A DNA stretch of 64,000 nt from Caulobacter zeae (GTDB lineage Bacteria; Pseudomonadota; Alphaproteobacteria; Caulobacterales; Caulobacteraceae). Below are positions 36,449 through 44,947 of the stretch, piece by piece. Each line of letters starts with the position of its first letter. Positions within the stretch are counted from its first letter, which is position 1. A program made the translations under genes and the position numbers. Location of the stretch: positions 1 through 64,000 of the forward strand of contig NZ_PJRS01000008.1 in the NCBI RefSeq assembly GCF_002858925.1, given 5' to 3'. The notes beneath the pieces are model-generated. The model worked only from the letters and a program-made list of their open reading frames with translations. It searched no databases and was not told where the DNA came from.

Positions 36449-37105
36449 ATGCCGGGCGTATACCGGAAGACCCTCGACCTGCCGCTGGTGATCCCCGTGT
36501 TCCCATTGGACGGGGCGCTGTTGCTTCCCGGCGGCCAGCTGCCGCTGAACATCTTCGAGCCGCGCTATCTCAACATGCTCGACGACGCCATGTCGGGCGA
36601 GCGCATGATCGGCATGGTCCAGACCCGGCCGGGCGGCGACATCACCCGGCCGGCCCTGGCCCCGATCGGCTGCGCCGGCCGGGTGACCAGCTTCGCCGAG
36701 ACCAGCGACGGCCGCTATCTGATCACCCTGACGGGCGTGGCGCGGTTCCGCCTTGGCGAGGAGCTGCCGGCGCGCACGCCCTATCGCCAGGTGCGGGCCG
36801 ACTTCACGCCCTTCGATCTCGACCTGCGCGAGGACCAGCAGGAAGCGGTCGGCGACGCAGCCCCGCTGCTCAACGCCCTGCGCCGCTATCTAGACCACCG
36901 GGGCCTGGCCATCGACTGGAGCGAGGCCCAGGCCGCGCCGTCCGACGCCCTGATCAACAGCCTGGCCATGGCCCTGCCGTTCGACCCGCTGGAGAAGCAG
37001 GCCCTGCTGGAGGCCCGCACCATCGCCGACCGCCGCAGCACCCTGGTGGCGCTGCTGGAGATCGACGCCGCCCAGGACGACGACGAGCCGCCCTCGGTGC
37101 AGTAG
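36449..37105 (+). CDS. LON peptidase N-terminal (substrate-binding) domain protein
   Basis: 218 residues. It contains only the Lon N domain: LPLVIPVFPLDGALLLPGGQLPLNIFEPRYLNMLDD, then IGCAGRVTSFAETSDGRYLITLTGVARFRL. There is no ATPase or protease part. The family is widespread in alphaproteobacteria beside thioredoxin and Trm112 genes, with unknown function; a role in protein quality control is inferred. AAGGAGG lies 7 nt before the ATG. It probably forms an operon with the thioredoxin-TPR gene 58 bp upstream. Confidence 0.9.
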   Translation: MPGVYRKTLDLPLVIPVFPLDGALLLPGGQLPLNIFEPRYLNMLDDAMSGERMIGMVQTRPGGDITRPALAPIGCAGRVTSFAETSDGRYLITLTGVARFRLGEELPARTPYRQVRADFTPFDLDLREDQQEAVGDAAPLLNALRRYLDHRGLAIDWSEAQAAPSDALINSLAMALPFDPLEKQALLEARTIADRRSTLVALLEIDAAQDDDEPPSVQ

Positions 37106-37109
37106 AGCG

Positions 37110-37502
37110 TCAGGCCGCGGCGGCCGCGCCGTCGGCCTTGGGCTGCGGCCGCCCGAAGCGGTTGTCGCCCGCCGTACCGTCCTGCAGGACGAAAACGATC
37201 AGCACGGCGGTCCCGCCCGGCACGAGATTGAGCAGCAGCCACCAGCCGCTGCGGTCGATGTCGTGCAGGCGGCGGATGGTCACCGACAACGCCGGGATCG
37301 CCAGGAACAGGCCGACATAGGGCAGCAGCGAGGCCGGCTTGTGGGGCGGCAGGCCCCGCAGGCCGTCGGCCAGCCCCCAGGCCATGCTCCAGACATAGCT
37401 GGGCAGCAGCGCCAGGGTCAGGGACAGCAGCAGGAATTGCAGGAACTCCGACCGGTCCGACCGGCCCTTGAAGTCAGCGAACCGGATCAGCGCCTTGAAC
37501 AT
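37110..37502 (-). CDS. DUF805 family membrane protein
   Basis: 130 residues from the ATG at 37502. The DUF805 signature is present: FKALIRFADFKGRSDRSEFLQF at the start and IRRLHDIDRSGWWLLLNLVPGG in the second half. About three to four membrane helices. The family is common but has no assigned function. Convergent with the LON-domain gene (4 bp apart). The C terminus is an alanine tail. Confidence 0.88.
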   Translation of the reverse strand: MFKALIRFADFKGRSDRSEFLQFLLLSLTLALLPSYVWSMAWGLADGLRGLPPHKPASLLPYVGLFLAIPALSVTIRRLHDIDRSGWWLLLNLVPGGTAVLIVFVLQDGTAGDNRFGRPQPKADGAAAAA

Positions 37503-37586
37503 CGATATCGCGAGCCCTCCGCTGAACACCACCCATGGTAGCGAAACGGAGCGCGGTGAAAAGGTCCTGTGGGCGAAGGCCGCCTT

Positions 37587-37991
37587 TTAGGGCTTCACTG
37601 CATCCCAGGCGGCCACCTGGTAGCCGTTTTCGGACAGGCACTGCCCCATGGCGGCCTTGTGCCGCTCGTCCAGCGCGGCCCGCACGCCCTTGGAGCCCTT
37701 GGCCTTGTCGTACGGAACCTTGAGCACCAGGCCGGTGGGCCCCCGTTGCAGGTCGCGGGCCGTGGCGCTGGCCGGATGCACCTTGAAGCCGCTGGTCTTG
37801 CCCGCCCGCACCTCGTCGCGGCACGAGACAAAGGTGCTGGCGAAGGCCTTCTCGTCGCTGGCCCCCGTCGAGAGCCGCGGGCTGTAGGCGTTTTCGCCGC
37901 CCACTCCGCCTCCCATGGAGCCGCAGGCGGCCAGGGTCAGGGTGCTGGTGGCCACGGCGGCGGCAAGGAAGGTCCGTTCGATGGCGGTCAT
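37587..37991 (-). CDS. Putative lipoprotein of unknown function
   Basis: 134 residues. A signal sequence with the lipobox LAAC (residue ~22, followed by GSMGGGVGGEN) indicates an outer-membrane or periplasmic lipoprotein. The remainder is polar and contains two further cysteines (FVSCRDEV and MGQCLSEN), which may pair. It has no family that I recognise. It is followed after about 85 bp by the DUF805 gene on the same strand. The upstream space is shared with the Trm112 gene. Confidence 0.7.
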   Translation of the reverse strand: MTAIERTFLAAAVATSTLTLAACGSMGGGVGGENAYSPRLSTGASDEKAFASTFVSCRDEVRAGKTSGFKVHPASATARDLQRGPTGLVLKVPYDKAKGSKGVRAALDERHKAAMGQCLSENGYQVAAWDAVKP

Positions 37992-38085
37992 GTCGCTATC
38001 CGAGATCGTTGTTATCGCTTCTGCGACAACCGCGAGCCCGCGCGAGAGGTTCCGGCGGCGGGGCTTTCCCTATCGGCCTCCCGGC

Positions 38086-38093
38086 TCTAGAAC
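38086..38093 (+). promoter_or_regulatory. Candidate -10 element for a leaderless Trm112 message
   Basis: TCTAGAAC, matching seven of eight positions of GCTANAWC, ends 6 nt before the ATG at 38100. There is no ribosome-binding site in the 6-nt gap. The spacing is identical to that seen upstream of the gene at 13837. Confidence 0.45.
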
Positions 38094-38099
38094 AGCGCC

Positions 38100-38306
38100 A
38101 TGACCGCCGCTCCTCCGCCCCCGCCCGTCGACGTCGATCCGCGCCTGCTGGAGGTGCTGGTCTGCCCGGTGACCCGCGCGCCGCTGTTCTATGACCGCGC
38201 CCGCGGCGAGCTGGTCAGCCACACGGCCAAGCTGGCCTACCCGATCCGCGACGGCGTGCCGATCATGCTGCCCGAAGAAGCCCGCAGCCTGGCTGACGGG
38301 GAGTAG
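38100..38306 (+). CDS. Trm112 family protein
   Basis: 68 residues, the bacterial Trm112/YcaR family. It reads [21 protein letters not shown] and then [22 protein letters not shown], the signature of this family. Only one of the usual zinc-binding cysteines (CPVT) remains, as is common in proteobacteria. Trm112 proteins activate methyltransferases in archaea and eukaryotes; in bacteria the partner is usually unclear. It is near the LON-domain and UbiH-like genes, a conserved alphaproteobacterial grouping. The N terminus carries a run of prolines. Confidence 0.93.
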   Translation: MTAAPPPPPVDVDPRLLEVLVCPVTRAPLFYDRARGELVSHTAKLAYPIRDGVPIMLPEEARSLADGE

Positions 38307-38336
38307 CCCGCCTCTCACGGCGTGGCGAAAACCTTA

Positions 38337-38414
38337 TCCTTCGACAAGCTCAGGATGAGGTTTTCGGTCAGACGCCGCGCCTGAACTCGTCCTCATCCTG
38401 AGCTTGTCGAAGGA
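38337..38414. repeat. Perfect 24-bp inverted repeat
   Basis: TCCTTCGACAAGCTCAGGATG... (38337-38360) is matched exactly by ...CATCCTGAGCTTGTCGAAGGA (38391-38414), 30 bp apart. It lies between the convergent Trm112 and UbiH-like genes. This TTCGACAAGCTCAGGATGAG motif is very common in intergenic DNA of many proteobacteria. It can fold into a long hairpin and probably acts as a terminator. Confidence 0.85.
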
Positions 38415-38432
38415 CGAGGACCACGTACGGCC

Positions 38433-39683
38433 TTACAGAGACGCCCCGCGTAACAATTTCGGCAGGTCGCCCACGCCGCCGCCGGCTTCGTGCATGAAGA
38501 ACCGGCGCGCCGGCGCGATGCGGTTGACCGCCGCCATGCCGACGCCCCGCGCCACGCGCAGCAGCGGATTGTCGTTCGAAAACAGCCGCACGAAGCCGTC
38601 AAAGGCCAGGGCGTTGGTGACATTGTCGAACCGGCGCCAGCGGGCGTAGCGCTCCAGCGTCGCCTCGGCGCCGATGTCCTCGCCGTTGCGGATCGCCTCG
38701 ACCACCACCTCGGCCAGGGCCGCGGCGTCCTTGAGGCCAAGGTTCAGGCCCTGGCCGGCGATCGGGTGCACCCCGTGGGCGGCGTCGCCGATCAAGGCCA
38801 GGCGCGGGGCGACCAGACGCTCGGCCAGCGACAGCGACAGCGGATAGACGAACACCGGCCCGGCCATCTCGACTTCACCCAGGAAGTCGCCGAACCGGCG
38901 CATCAGGTGGGCGTGGAAAGCTTCGGGGCTGGCGTGGCGCAGGGCCTCGCCGCGCGCAGTGCTCTCGGTCCAGACCAGGCTGGCGCGGTTGTCGGTCAGC
39001 GGCAGGATGGCGAACGGGCCGCTGGGCAGGAAATATTCATGCGCCACGCCCTCGTGCGGGTGCTGCATCTTCACCGTGGCGACGACGCCGCTCTGGCCAT
39101 AGCCCCAGCCGATGTCGCCGATGCCCGCGGCCTTGCGCAGCGCCGAGTTGCGCCCTTCGGCGCTGACCGCCAGCGGCGCGCTCAGCACCCGGCCGTCGGT
39201 GAGCGTGACGCGCGCGCCCGAGGCGTCGACCTCGAGCCCCGCCGCACCGGCCGGAGCGATGACCTCCAGGCCCTTGTCCAACGCCGTCTTCGACAGGGCC
39301 GCGCGGATCTGGCGGTTCTCGATCAGGTAGCCCAGGGGCTCGCCTTCCGAGCGGTCGGCGATCTCGCCGCTGTCGAAGCGCAGGAAGAAGGGCGACGGCT
39401 TGCCCGAGGCCGCGCCCGGCGCCTTGCCGTCGGTGACCAGGATCTGCTCGATGCGCTGGGCGTGGGGCGCCAGGGCCTCGCCGGCGCCGATCGCCCGCCA
39501 CTGGCGGAACGACGAGTACGCAATGGCTGAAGAGCGGCCGTCGAAGGTCGGCGCCAGCTGGGCGTCGAAGGGCTGCGGGTCGACCAGCAGCGGCCTGACG
39601 CCGCCGGAAGCGAGGGCGAGCGCCAGGGTGGTTCCGGCCATGCCGGCCCCGGCGATGATGACGTCGGCGTCGTGCTTGCGCAT
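38433..39683 (-). CDS. FAD-dependent ubiquinone-biosynthesis hydroxylase (UbiH/UbiF/COQ6 family)
   Basis: 416 residues from the ATG at 39683. The FAD-binding Rossmann motif is VIIAGAGMAGTTLA (GAGMAG at 12-17), the DG-type motif region is IGWGYGQSGVVATV, and the GD motif is LALIGDAAHGVHPIAGQGLNLGLKDA. This arrangement belongs to aromatic-ring hydroxylases of ubiquinone synthesis at the inner membrane. Which ring carbon it hydroxylates cannot be read. The longer open frame to 39875 has no support. It lies beside the Trm112, LON and thioredoxin genes. Confidence 0.93.
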   Translation of the reverse strand: MRKHDADVIIAGAGMAGTTLALALASGGVRPLLVDPQPFDAQLAPTFDGRSSAIAYSSFRQWRAIGAGEALAPHAQRIEQILVTDGKAPGAASGKPSPFFLRFDSGEIADRSEGEPLGYLIENRQIRAALSKTALDKGLEVIAPAGAAGLEVDASGARVTLTDGRVLSAPLAVSAEGRNSALRKAAGIGDIGWGYGQSGVVATVKMQHPHEGVAHEYFLPSGPFAILPLTDNRASLVWTESTARGEALRHASPEAFHAHLMRRFGDFLGEVEMAGPVFVYPLSLSLAERLVAPRLALIGDAAHGVHPIAGQGLNLGLKDAAALAEVVVEAIRNGEDIGAEATLERYARWRRFDNVTNALAFDGFVRLFSNDNPLLRVARGVGMAAVNRIAPARRFFMHEAGGGVGDLPKLLRGASL

Positions 39684-39910
39684 GGCGTGGGTATGCGCCC
39701 GCGCCGGGCTCGCTGTCCAGTTGGACGAAGCGTCCGACAGGCCCTTAGGGAGCCGCTCCAGCCTCCCCATATAGGGCAAAGCAAGATTTTTCCTCCGTGC
39801 GCGGCTATTCGCCGCCACCTTTGGAAATCCATGCCCTTGCCTACCTGCGTTACGAGGCGTAACGGGACGGCGCATTTCCCCTTGTCGGGGCTGAAAGATT
39901 GGAGACTGCG

Positions 39911-40939
39911 ATGGGTTACCGGGTCGCCGTGGTCGGCGCCACGGGCAACGTGGGCCGCGAGATGTTCAACATCCTCGAGGAAGTGAAATTCCCCGTGGAG
40001 AAGATGCACGCCATCGCCTCGCGCAAATCCATCGGCACCGAGGTCTCGTTCGGCAGCCAGATCATCAAGTGCGAGGACCTCGAGCAGTTCGACTTCTCGA
40101 AGGTCGACATCGTGCTGATGAGCGCCGGCGGCTCGATCTCGGCCGCCTGGGGCGAGAAGATCGGCGCGGCCGGTCCGATCGTCATCGACAACTCCAGTCA
40201 CTTCCGGATGGACCCGGACGTGCCGCTGGTGGTGCCGGAAGTGAACCCGGACGCCGTCAACAGCATCCCCAAGAACATCATCGCCAACCCCAACTGCTCG
40301 ACCGCCCAGCTGGTGGTGGCGCTGAAGCCGCTGCACGACGAGGTGCCGATCAAGCGCGTGGTGGTGTCGACCTACCAGTCGGTTTCCGGCGCGGGCAAGG
40401 AAGGCATGGACGAGCTGTGGGACCAGACCAAGGGCGTCTTCGTCCTGGGCGCGCCCGAGCCCAAGAAGTTCACCAAGCAGATCGCCTTCAACGTCATCCC
40501 CCACATCGACGTCTTCATGGACGACGGCTTCACCAAGGAAGAGTGGAAGATGACCGTCGAGACCCAGAAGATCCTGGATCCGGCCATCCAGCTGGTCGCC
40601 ACCTGCGTGCGCGTGCCGGTGATGGTGGGCCACTCGGAGTCGGTCAACATCGAGTTCACCGGCCCGCTGGACGAGGACGACGCCCGCGAGATCCTGCGCG
40701 ACGCCGAAGGGATCGTGGTGGTCGATAAGCGCGAGAACGGCGGCTACATCACGCCGAAGGAAAGCCAGGGCGAGTTCCCGGTCTACGTGTCGCGCATCCG
40801 CAAGGACCCGACCGTCGAGCACGGCATCGCCCTCTGGTGCGTCGCAGACAACCTGCGCAAAGGCGCGGCCCTGAACGCCGTGCAGATCGCCCAGCTGCTG
40901 CACGACAAGGGCCTGATCAAGCAGAAGACGCCGGCCTAA
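39911..40939 (+). CDS. asd: Aspartate-semialdehyde dehydrogenase
   Basis: 342 residues. The NADP-binding VAVVGATGNVGREM is at the start, the catalytic cysteine C129 lies in ANPNCSTAQLV, and VSTYQSVSGAGKEGM and PHIDVF follow. It reduces aspartyl phosphate to aspartate semialdehyde for lysine, diaminopimelate, threonine and methionine. GGAG stands about 7 nt before the ATG. The 227 bp upstream of the gene hold no recognised leader. It is the only gene of this pathway in the window. Confidence 0.96.
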   Translation: MGYRVAVVGATGNVGREMFNILEEVKFPVEKMHAIASRKSIGTEVSFGSQIIKCEDLEQFDFSKVDIVLMSAGGSISAAWGEKIGAAGPIVIDNSSHFRMDPDVPLVVPEVNPDAVNSIPKNIIANPNCSTAQLVVALKPLHDEVPIKRVVVSTYQSVSGAGKEGMDELWDQTKGVFVLGAPEPKKFTKQIAFNVIPHIDVFMDDGFTKEEWKMTVETQKILDPAIQLVATCVRVPVMVGHSESVNIEFTGPLDEDDAREILRDAEGIVVVDKRENGGYITPKESQGEFPVYVSRIRKDPTVEHGIALWCVADNLRKGAALNAVQIAQLLHDKGLIKQKTPA

Positions 40940-40950
40940 AGAACGACCTC

Positions 40951-40984
40951 CCCGTCGTCCTTCCGCCAGCGGAGGGACGACGGG
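40951..40984. terminator. Hairpin after asd
   Basis: CCCGTCGTCC (40951-40960) pairs with GGACGACGGG (40975-40984), with the inner TCCGC and GCGGA extending the stem. There is no T run, so termination efficiency is uncertain. Confidence 0.6.
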
Positions 40985-41091
40985 AACCGCCTTTCGGCGA
41001 TACTTCGCACCCTTCAGCGACGCGGGCCCGCAAGATGTGGTCGGACGCCGGGATCCCTATCTGTCAGATCCCTCCGCGAAAGGTGCGGTCC

Positions 41092-42009
41092 ATGCCTCCC
41101 AGTACCATCGGCAGTGCGAACAACGACGCGCGTTCGGCCTATCTCGCCGGCGTCGGCTGTTATCTGCTCTGGGGCTTCCTGCCCCTCTATTTCCACACCC
41201 TGTCGATCATGGGAGTCACCTCGTTCGAGATGATCGCCCACCGAACTCTGTGGTCGGTGATCTGGGCCGGCGGACTGGTGCTGCTGGCCCGCCAGGGCGG
41301 CCAGGTGGCGCAGGTGCTGCGCCAGCCCAAGACGCTGGGGATCCTGCTGCTGTCGACCCTGGCGATCTTCGGCAACTGGACGATCTACGTGCTGGCGGTG
41401 AACGCCGGCCGGGTGATCGAGGCCAGCCTCGGCTACTACATCAACCCGCTGATGAACATGGCGGCCGGCGCCCTGCTGTTCCGCGAGCGGATGAGCACCG
41501 AGGGCAAGGTCGCCATCGGCCTGGCCGCCGTCGGCGTGGCCATCCAGACCATCGCGCTTGGCCACCTGCCGCTGGTGTCGCTGGGCCTGGCCTTGAGCTT
41601 CTGCATCTATGCGATCCTCAAGAAGCAGGTGAAGGCCGACGCCCAGACGGGCCTGTTCATCGAGTGCGCCTACCTGGCCATTCCCGGCCTGCTCTATGTC
41701 TGGCATCTGCAATCGACCGGGGCCGGGCACTTCACCCAGGACGCCCGCACGGCGATCCTGCTGCTGGCCGCCGGCCCCGCCACCGTCGTGCCGCTGGCCC
41801 TGTTCGCCTGGTCGGCCCGCCGCCTGCCGCTGAGCGCCATGGGCTTCCTGCAATTCATCGCCCCCACCTTGCAGTTCCTGCTGGGCGTGTTCCTGGGCGA
41901 GGCCTTCACGCCGCTGCGGGCGCTGTCGTTCGTGTTCATCTGGCTGGGCGTGGCCGCCTTCGCCTACGGCGCCTGGAAGCGCACGCGGAGCGTCGCCGCG
42001 GCGAGCTGA
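41092..42009 (+). CDS. rarD: EamA-family transporter RarD
   Basis: 305 residues, ten predicted membrane helices of the drug/metabolite transporter superfamily. The RarD features are NDARSAYLAGVGCYLLWGFLPLYF at the N terminus and AHRTLWSVIWAG, with LAVNAGRVIEASLGYYINPL and QFIAPTLQFLLGVFLGE later. RarD was first linked to chloramphenicol resistance; substrates remain unclear. The ATG at 41092 is preceded by AAAGGTG. Its relation to asd, 152 bp upstream, is probably accidental. Confidence 0.92.
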   Translation: MPPSTIGSANNDARSAYLAGVGCYLLWGFLPLYFHTLSIMGVTSFEMIAHRTLWSVIWAGGLVLLARQGGQVAQVLRQPKTLGILLLSTLAIFGNWTIYVLAVNAGRVIEASLGYYINPLMNMAAGALLFRERMSTEGKVAIGLAAVGVAIQTIALGHLPLVSLGLALSFCIYAILKKQVKADAQTGLFIECAYLAIPGLLYVWHLQSTGAGHFTQDARTAILLLAAGPATVVPLALFAWSARRLPLSAMGFLQFIAPTLQFLLGVFLGEAFTPLRALSFVFIWLGVAAFAYGAWKRTRSVAAAS

Positions 42010-42120
42010 ACCGTCACGGTCGATAAACGTTGGTCAATTTGTCGCACCGCCGCCGACCCTTAAGCCGGCGGCAAGACGCGCTGCGTCAGGTATGCCGACA
42101 GACTTAATGCTGGGGGAACC

Positions 42121-42450
42121 ATGTCCACGGAAACCATCACCACGCCCGATCTGGCCGCCGTGCTCGAGGCTCTGTCGGTCGAGATGTCATTGGCCGCCGA
42201 GGCCTGCGGCCACCTGGACAGCGCCCTGGGCAAGATCCTCGAGAACACCCCGCCGGAATCCCGCCTGGCCGTGATGCAGGAACTGCACACGGTCGACCAC
42301 CTGGCGCAGCACATCACCGCCATCACCGACTTCACGGCCAAGCTCGTGCAGGCCGCCCCGGAAGGCGTGCCGCTGCCGGTGCAGGAGGCCCTGTCGACCA
42401 TCACCCTGGGGGCGGTGGCCGAGCGGCTGCGGGGGCGGCTGGGGCTGTAG
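42121..42450 (+). CDS. Small helical protein of unknown function
   Basis: 109 residues with no membrane segment. It is predicted almost entirely helical, with long amphipathic helices (DLAAVLEALSVEMSLAAEACGHLDSALG, here written in blocks: DLAAVLEALSVEMSLAAEA and QELHTVDHLAQHITAITDF) and a Gly/Leu-rich end. GGGGGAA lies a few nt before the ATG. It could be a partner-binding or chemotaxis-like accessory protein, but I recognise no family. It precedes a large inverted repeat. Confidence 0.65.
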   Translation: MSTETITTPDLAAVLEALSVEMSLAAEACGHLDSALGKILENTPPESRLAVMQELHTVDHLAQHITAITDFTAKLVQAAPEGVPLPVQEALSTITLGAVAERLRGRLGL

Positions 42451-42466
42451 GCTCTCTCCCATACCT

Positions 42467-42602
42467 CCCGTCATTCCCGCCCTCGTGGCGGGAAGCCCTG
42501 GGTCCGCTCGCACGTGAAGCACCAGCGGCGTGCTGAGCACGCCGCCCCGTCTGCCCTTGCGGCTGATAGAGGGGTTCCCGCCACGAGGGCGGGAATGACG
42601 GG
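42467..42602. repeat. Perfect 28-bp terminal inverted repeat, 136-bp element
   Basis: The arm at 42467-42494 (begins CCCGTCATTCCCGCCCTCGT) is the exact reverse complement of 42575-42602. Each arm also contains its own CCCGCC-ctcgt-GGCGGG hairpin. The 80-bp core is GC-rich and holds no gene. The ends resemble those of the element at 4861-5006. Size and structure fit a short palindromic non-coding element; no target-site duplication is evident. Confidence 0.85.
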
Positions 42603-42618
42603 CGGATAGGGTGTGAAC

Positions 42619-43758
42619 CTACAAGCTGGCGTATGCCGCCTTGATCAGGCTGACCGCGCGCGGGTCGCCGATCAGTTCGTTGCCCTGGCGGTTCATCACG
42701 TACGAGCCCGAGACCCCGGTCTTCGGGTCGGCGAAGGCGCAACTGCCGCCCCAGCCCGAGTGGCCGAAGGCGTCGGCCGTGGGGCCGTAGAAGAAGTTGG
42801 GCGTGTTGCGCATGAAGCCCGCGCCCCAGCTGATCTGGTAGGGCAGGACGAGGTCCTGGCCGGCGATGCGCTCGGCGCGGGCCTTTTCCATCGTCTGCGG
42901 CGACAGGATCTTCACGCCGTCCAGCGTGCCGCCGCTGGCCAGGGCGCCCATCAGGCGAGCCAGGGAATGGGCGGTGGCGTGGCCGTTGGCCGAGGGGATC
43001 TCGGCCCGGCGCCATTCGCCGGTGCCGCGACCGCCGGGCGCGGCCCATTTGGTCATGAAGGCGGCCTTCACCGCGTCGTTGATCTCGCCGAATTTCGGGA
43101 AGGCGGTCGGGCGCATCAGGTCGGCGCAGCGCGCATGCTCGCTGTCGGGCAGGCCGATCCAGATGTCGAGGCCCAGCGGCTGGGCCAGGTCCTCGCGCAG
43201 CGCGGTCCCCATGGTGCGGCCGTCGACCCGACGGAAGATCTCGCCGGCCGTGAAGCCGAAGGTCACCGGGTGGTAGCCGCTGGCCGAGCCGATCGGCCAC
43301 AGCGGGGCCATGGCCGCCAGCTTGGCGGTCGTCGCCTGCCAGTCGAACCAGATGGCCGGATCGACCTCGTCGAGGAAGCCCGACAGGCCGTCCTGGTGCG
43401 ACATCACCTGGCCGACGGTGACGTCCTGCTTGCCGGCCTGCGCGAACTCCGGCCACACGGACGCAACGGTCTGGTCGTAGGTCAGCTTGCCCTGGTCCAC
43501 CAGGCGCGCGACCAGCAGGGCGGCGATGGCCTTGGTGGTCGAGAACAGCGGGGTCAGGGTGTCGGGCCCGAAGGCGACCTGATGCTTGCGGTCCGCATAG
43601 CCGGCCATCAGGTCGACCACCACCTCGCCGTCGACGGCCAGGGTGAAACGCGCGCCCAGCTCGCCGCCGCCCGGCGAGGCTGGGTCGAAATTGGCCTCGA
43701 AGGCTTCGTAGACCTGGGCGAACGGGGCGGGGCAGACGCCGGTGATGTCGAGGCTCAT
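42619..43758 (-). CDS. Serine hydrolase, beta-lactamase family (EstA-like)
   Basis: 379 residues, class C beta-lactamase/esterase fold. The nucleophile motif is S73-T-T-K76 in LTPLFSTTKAIAALL, and the late HSGWGGSCAFADPKTGVSGSYV resembles the third motif region. No signal peptide is present, so it is more likely an esterase acting inside the cell than a secreted beta-lactamase. A tyrosine of the YxN motif is probably in VASVWPEF/SASGYHPVTFG. The substrate is unknown. The stop lies beside the large inverted repeat. Confidence 0.9.
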   Translation of the reverse strand: MSLDITGVCPAPFAQVYEAFEANFDPASPGGGELGARFTLAVDGEVVVDLMAGYADRKHQVAFGPDTLTPLFSTTKAIAALLVARLVDQGKLTYDQTVASVWPEFAQAGKQDVTVGQVMSHQDGLSGFLDEVDPAIWFDWQATTAKLAAMAPLWPIGSASGYHPVTFGFTAGEIFRRVDGRTMGTALREDLAQPLGLDIWIGLPDSEHARCADLMRPTAFPKFGEINDAVKAAFMTKWAAPGGRGTGEWRRAEIPSANGHATAHSLARLMGALASGGTLDGVKILSPQTMEKARAERIAGQDLVLPYQISWGAGFMRNTPNFFYGPTADAFGHSGWGGSCAFADPKTGVSGSYVMNRQGNELIGDPRAVSLIKAAYASL

Positions 43759-43830
43759 GAAGTTTCGTCTAGCCCGCCAGGCCGGGGTTTGTCATCCGAA
43801 GGACAGTGCAACGCGTAACCGGAGCCCCCG

Positions 43831-44742
43831 ATGAAGCCCGACGTCCTGCAACTGAAGGCCCTGTCCCCACAGCTCGAAGCCGGGCTGGAGGCGGCCTATG
43901 CCGTCCACCGCCCCTATCGCGCCGCCGATCCGGACGCGCTGATCGCGCAGGTCGCGGAAACGGTCCGTGCCGTGGTCACCGGCGGCGACCTGGGCATGCC
44001 CGCCGCGCTGTGGGCCCGCCTGCCGGCCCTGGAGATCGTGGCGGTGCACGGCGTCGGCCTCGACAAGGTCGACCTCGACGTCGCCGCCGCCCGGGGCGTG
44101 ACCGTAACCACCACGCCCGGCGTGCTGACGCAGGATGTCGCCGAGCTGGCGATCGGCCTGTGGCTGTCGCTGTCGCGCCGGATGGTGAGCGTCGACCGCT
44201 ACGTGCGCGAAGGCCGCTGGCCGAAGGCAGAGCGCTTGGCCCTGGCGCGGCGGGCGACAGGGCGCACGGTGGGGATCCTGGGCCTGGGCCAGATCGGCCG
44301 GGCCATCGCCGACATGGCCGCGCCGTTCGCGGGCCAGATCGCCTACCACAGCCGCCGGCCGGTCGAGGGCGTCCCCTACGCCTACCAAGCCAGCCCGCTG
44401 GAGCTCGCGAAGGCGGTCAACGTGCTGTTCCTGGTCACCCCGGGCGACGCCGGCCCGCTGGTCGACGCGGACGTGCTGGCGGCCCTGGGTCCGGACGGCC
44501 TGCTGGTCAATGTGGCGCGCGGCTCGGTGGTCGACGAGGCGGCCCTGGTCGCGGCGCTCAGCGACGGCACGATCGCGGGCGCGGGCCTCGACGTCTTCGA
44601 GGACGAGCCGAACGTTCCGGAAGCACTGCTCACGATGGACAACGTGGTGCTGCAACCCCACCGCGGCAGCGCCACGGAAGAGGCGCGCGCGGCGATGGCG
44701 GCCCTGGTCTTGGAGAACCTAGAGCGGCATTTCTCGGGCTGA
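43831..44742 (+). CDS. D-isomer specific 2-hydroxyacid dehydrogenase
   Basis: 303 residues. The NAD-binding motif is GLGQIGRAIAD, and the catalytic Arg, Glu and His are in NVARGSVVDEAAL, DVFEDEPNVP and VLQPHRGS. The N-terminal catalytic lobe runs to about residue 95. It probably reduces a 2-keto acid such as glyoxylate or hydroxypyruvate. GGAG stands 7 nt before the ATG. It is convergent with the short gene at 44750-44947 and divergent from the serine hydrolase. Confidence 0.92.
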   Translation: MKPDVLQLKALSPQLEAGLEAAYAVHRPYRAADPDALIAQVAETVRAVVTGGDLGMPAALWARLPALEIVAVHGVGLDKVDLDVAAARGVTVTTTPGVLTQDVAELAIGLWLSLSRRMVSVDRYVREGRWPKAERLALARRATGRTVGILGLGQIGRAIADMAAPFAGQIAYHSRRPVEGVPYAYQASPLELAKAVNVLFLVTPGDAGPLVDADVLAALGPDGLLVNVARGSVVDEAALVAALSDGTIAGAGLDVFEDEPNVPEALLTMDNVVLQPHRGSATEEARAAMAALVLENLERHFSG

Positions 44743-44749
44743 GACGCGC

Positions 44750-44947
44750 CTAAACCACCAGCTTCCAGGCGTCCGCGATCAGCTGATCCAGCAAGGCGGC
44801 CTCGTCCGGGCCATGGCGCTCGATGGCCAGGCCGTCGGAGGCCTTGCCCCGCACCCGATACATGCCGGCCGTGACCTCGGTCAGCGTGAAGCTCCAGCCC
44901 TCCCGCGGCGGGCTTTTCACGGCGCGGGGATCATGGGGAATGCTCAT
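44750..44947 (-). CDS. Short protein of unknown function after pdxY
   Basis: 65 residues, soluble. It reads SIPHDPRAVKSPPREGWSFTLTEVTAGMYRVRG and ends in a short helix (LLDQLIADAWKLVV). The ATG at 44947 shares one base with the pdxY stop, so it is translated from the pdxY message. No family recognised. Small and mixed-strand; may be a modulator of an enzyme, but nothing in the sequence shows that. Confidence 0.6.
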   Translation of the reverse strand: MSIPHDPRAVKSPPREGWSFTLTEVTAGMYRVRGKASDGLAIERHGPDEAALLDQLIADAWKLVV

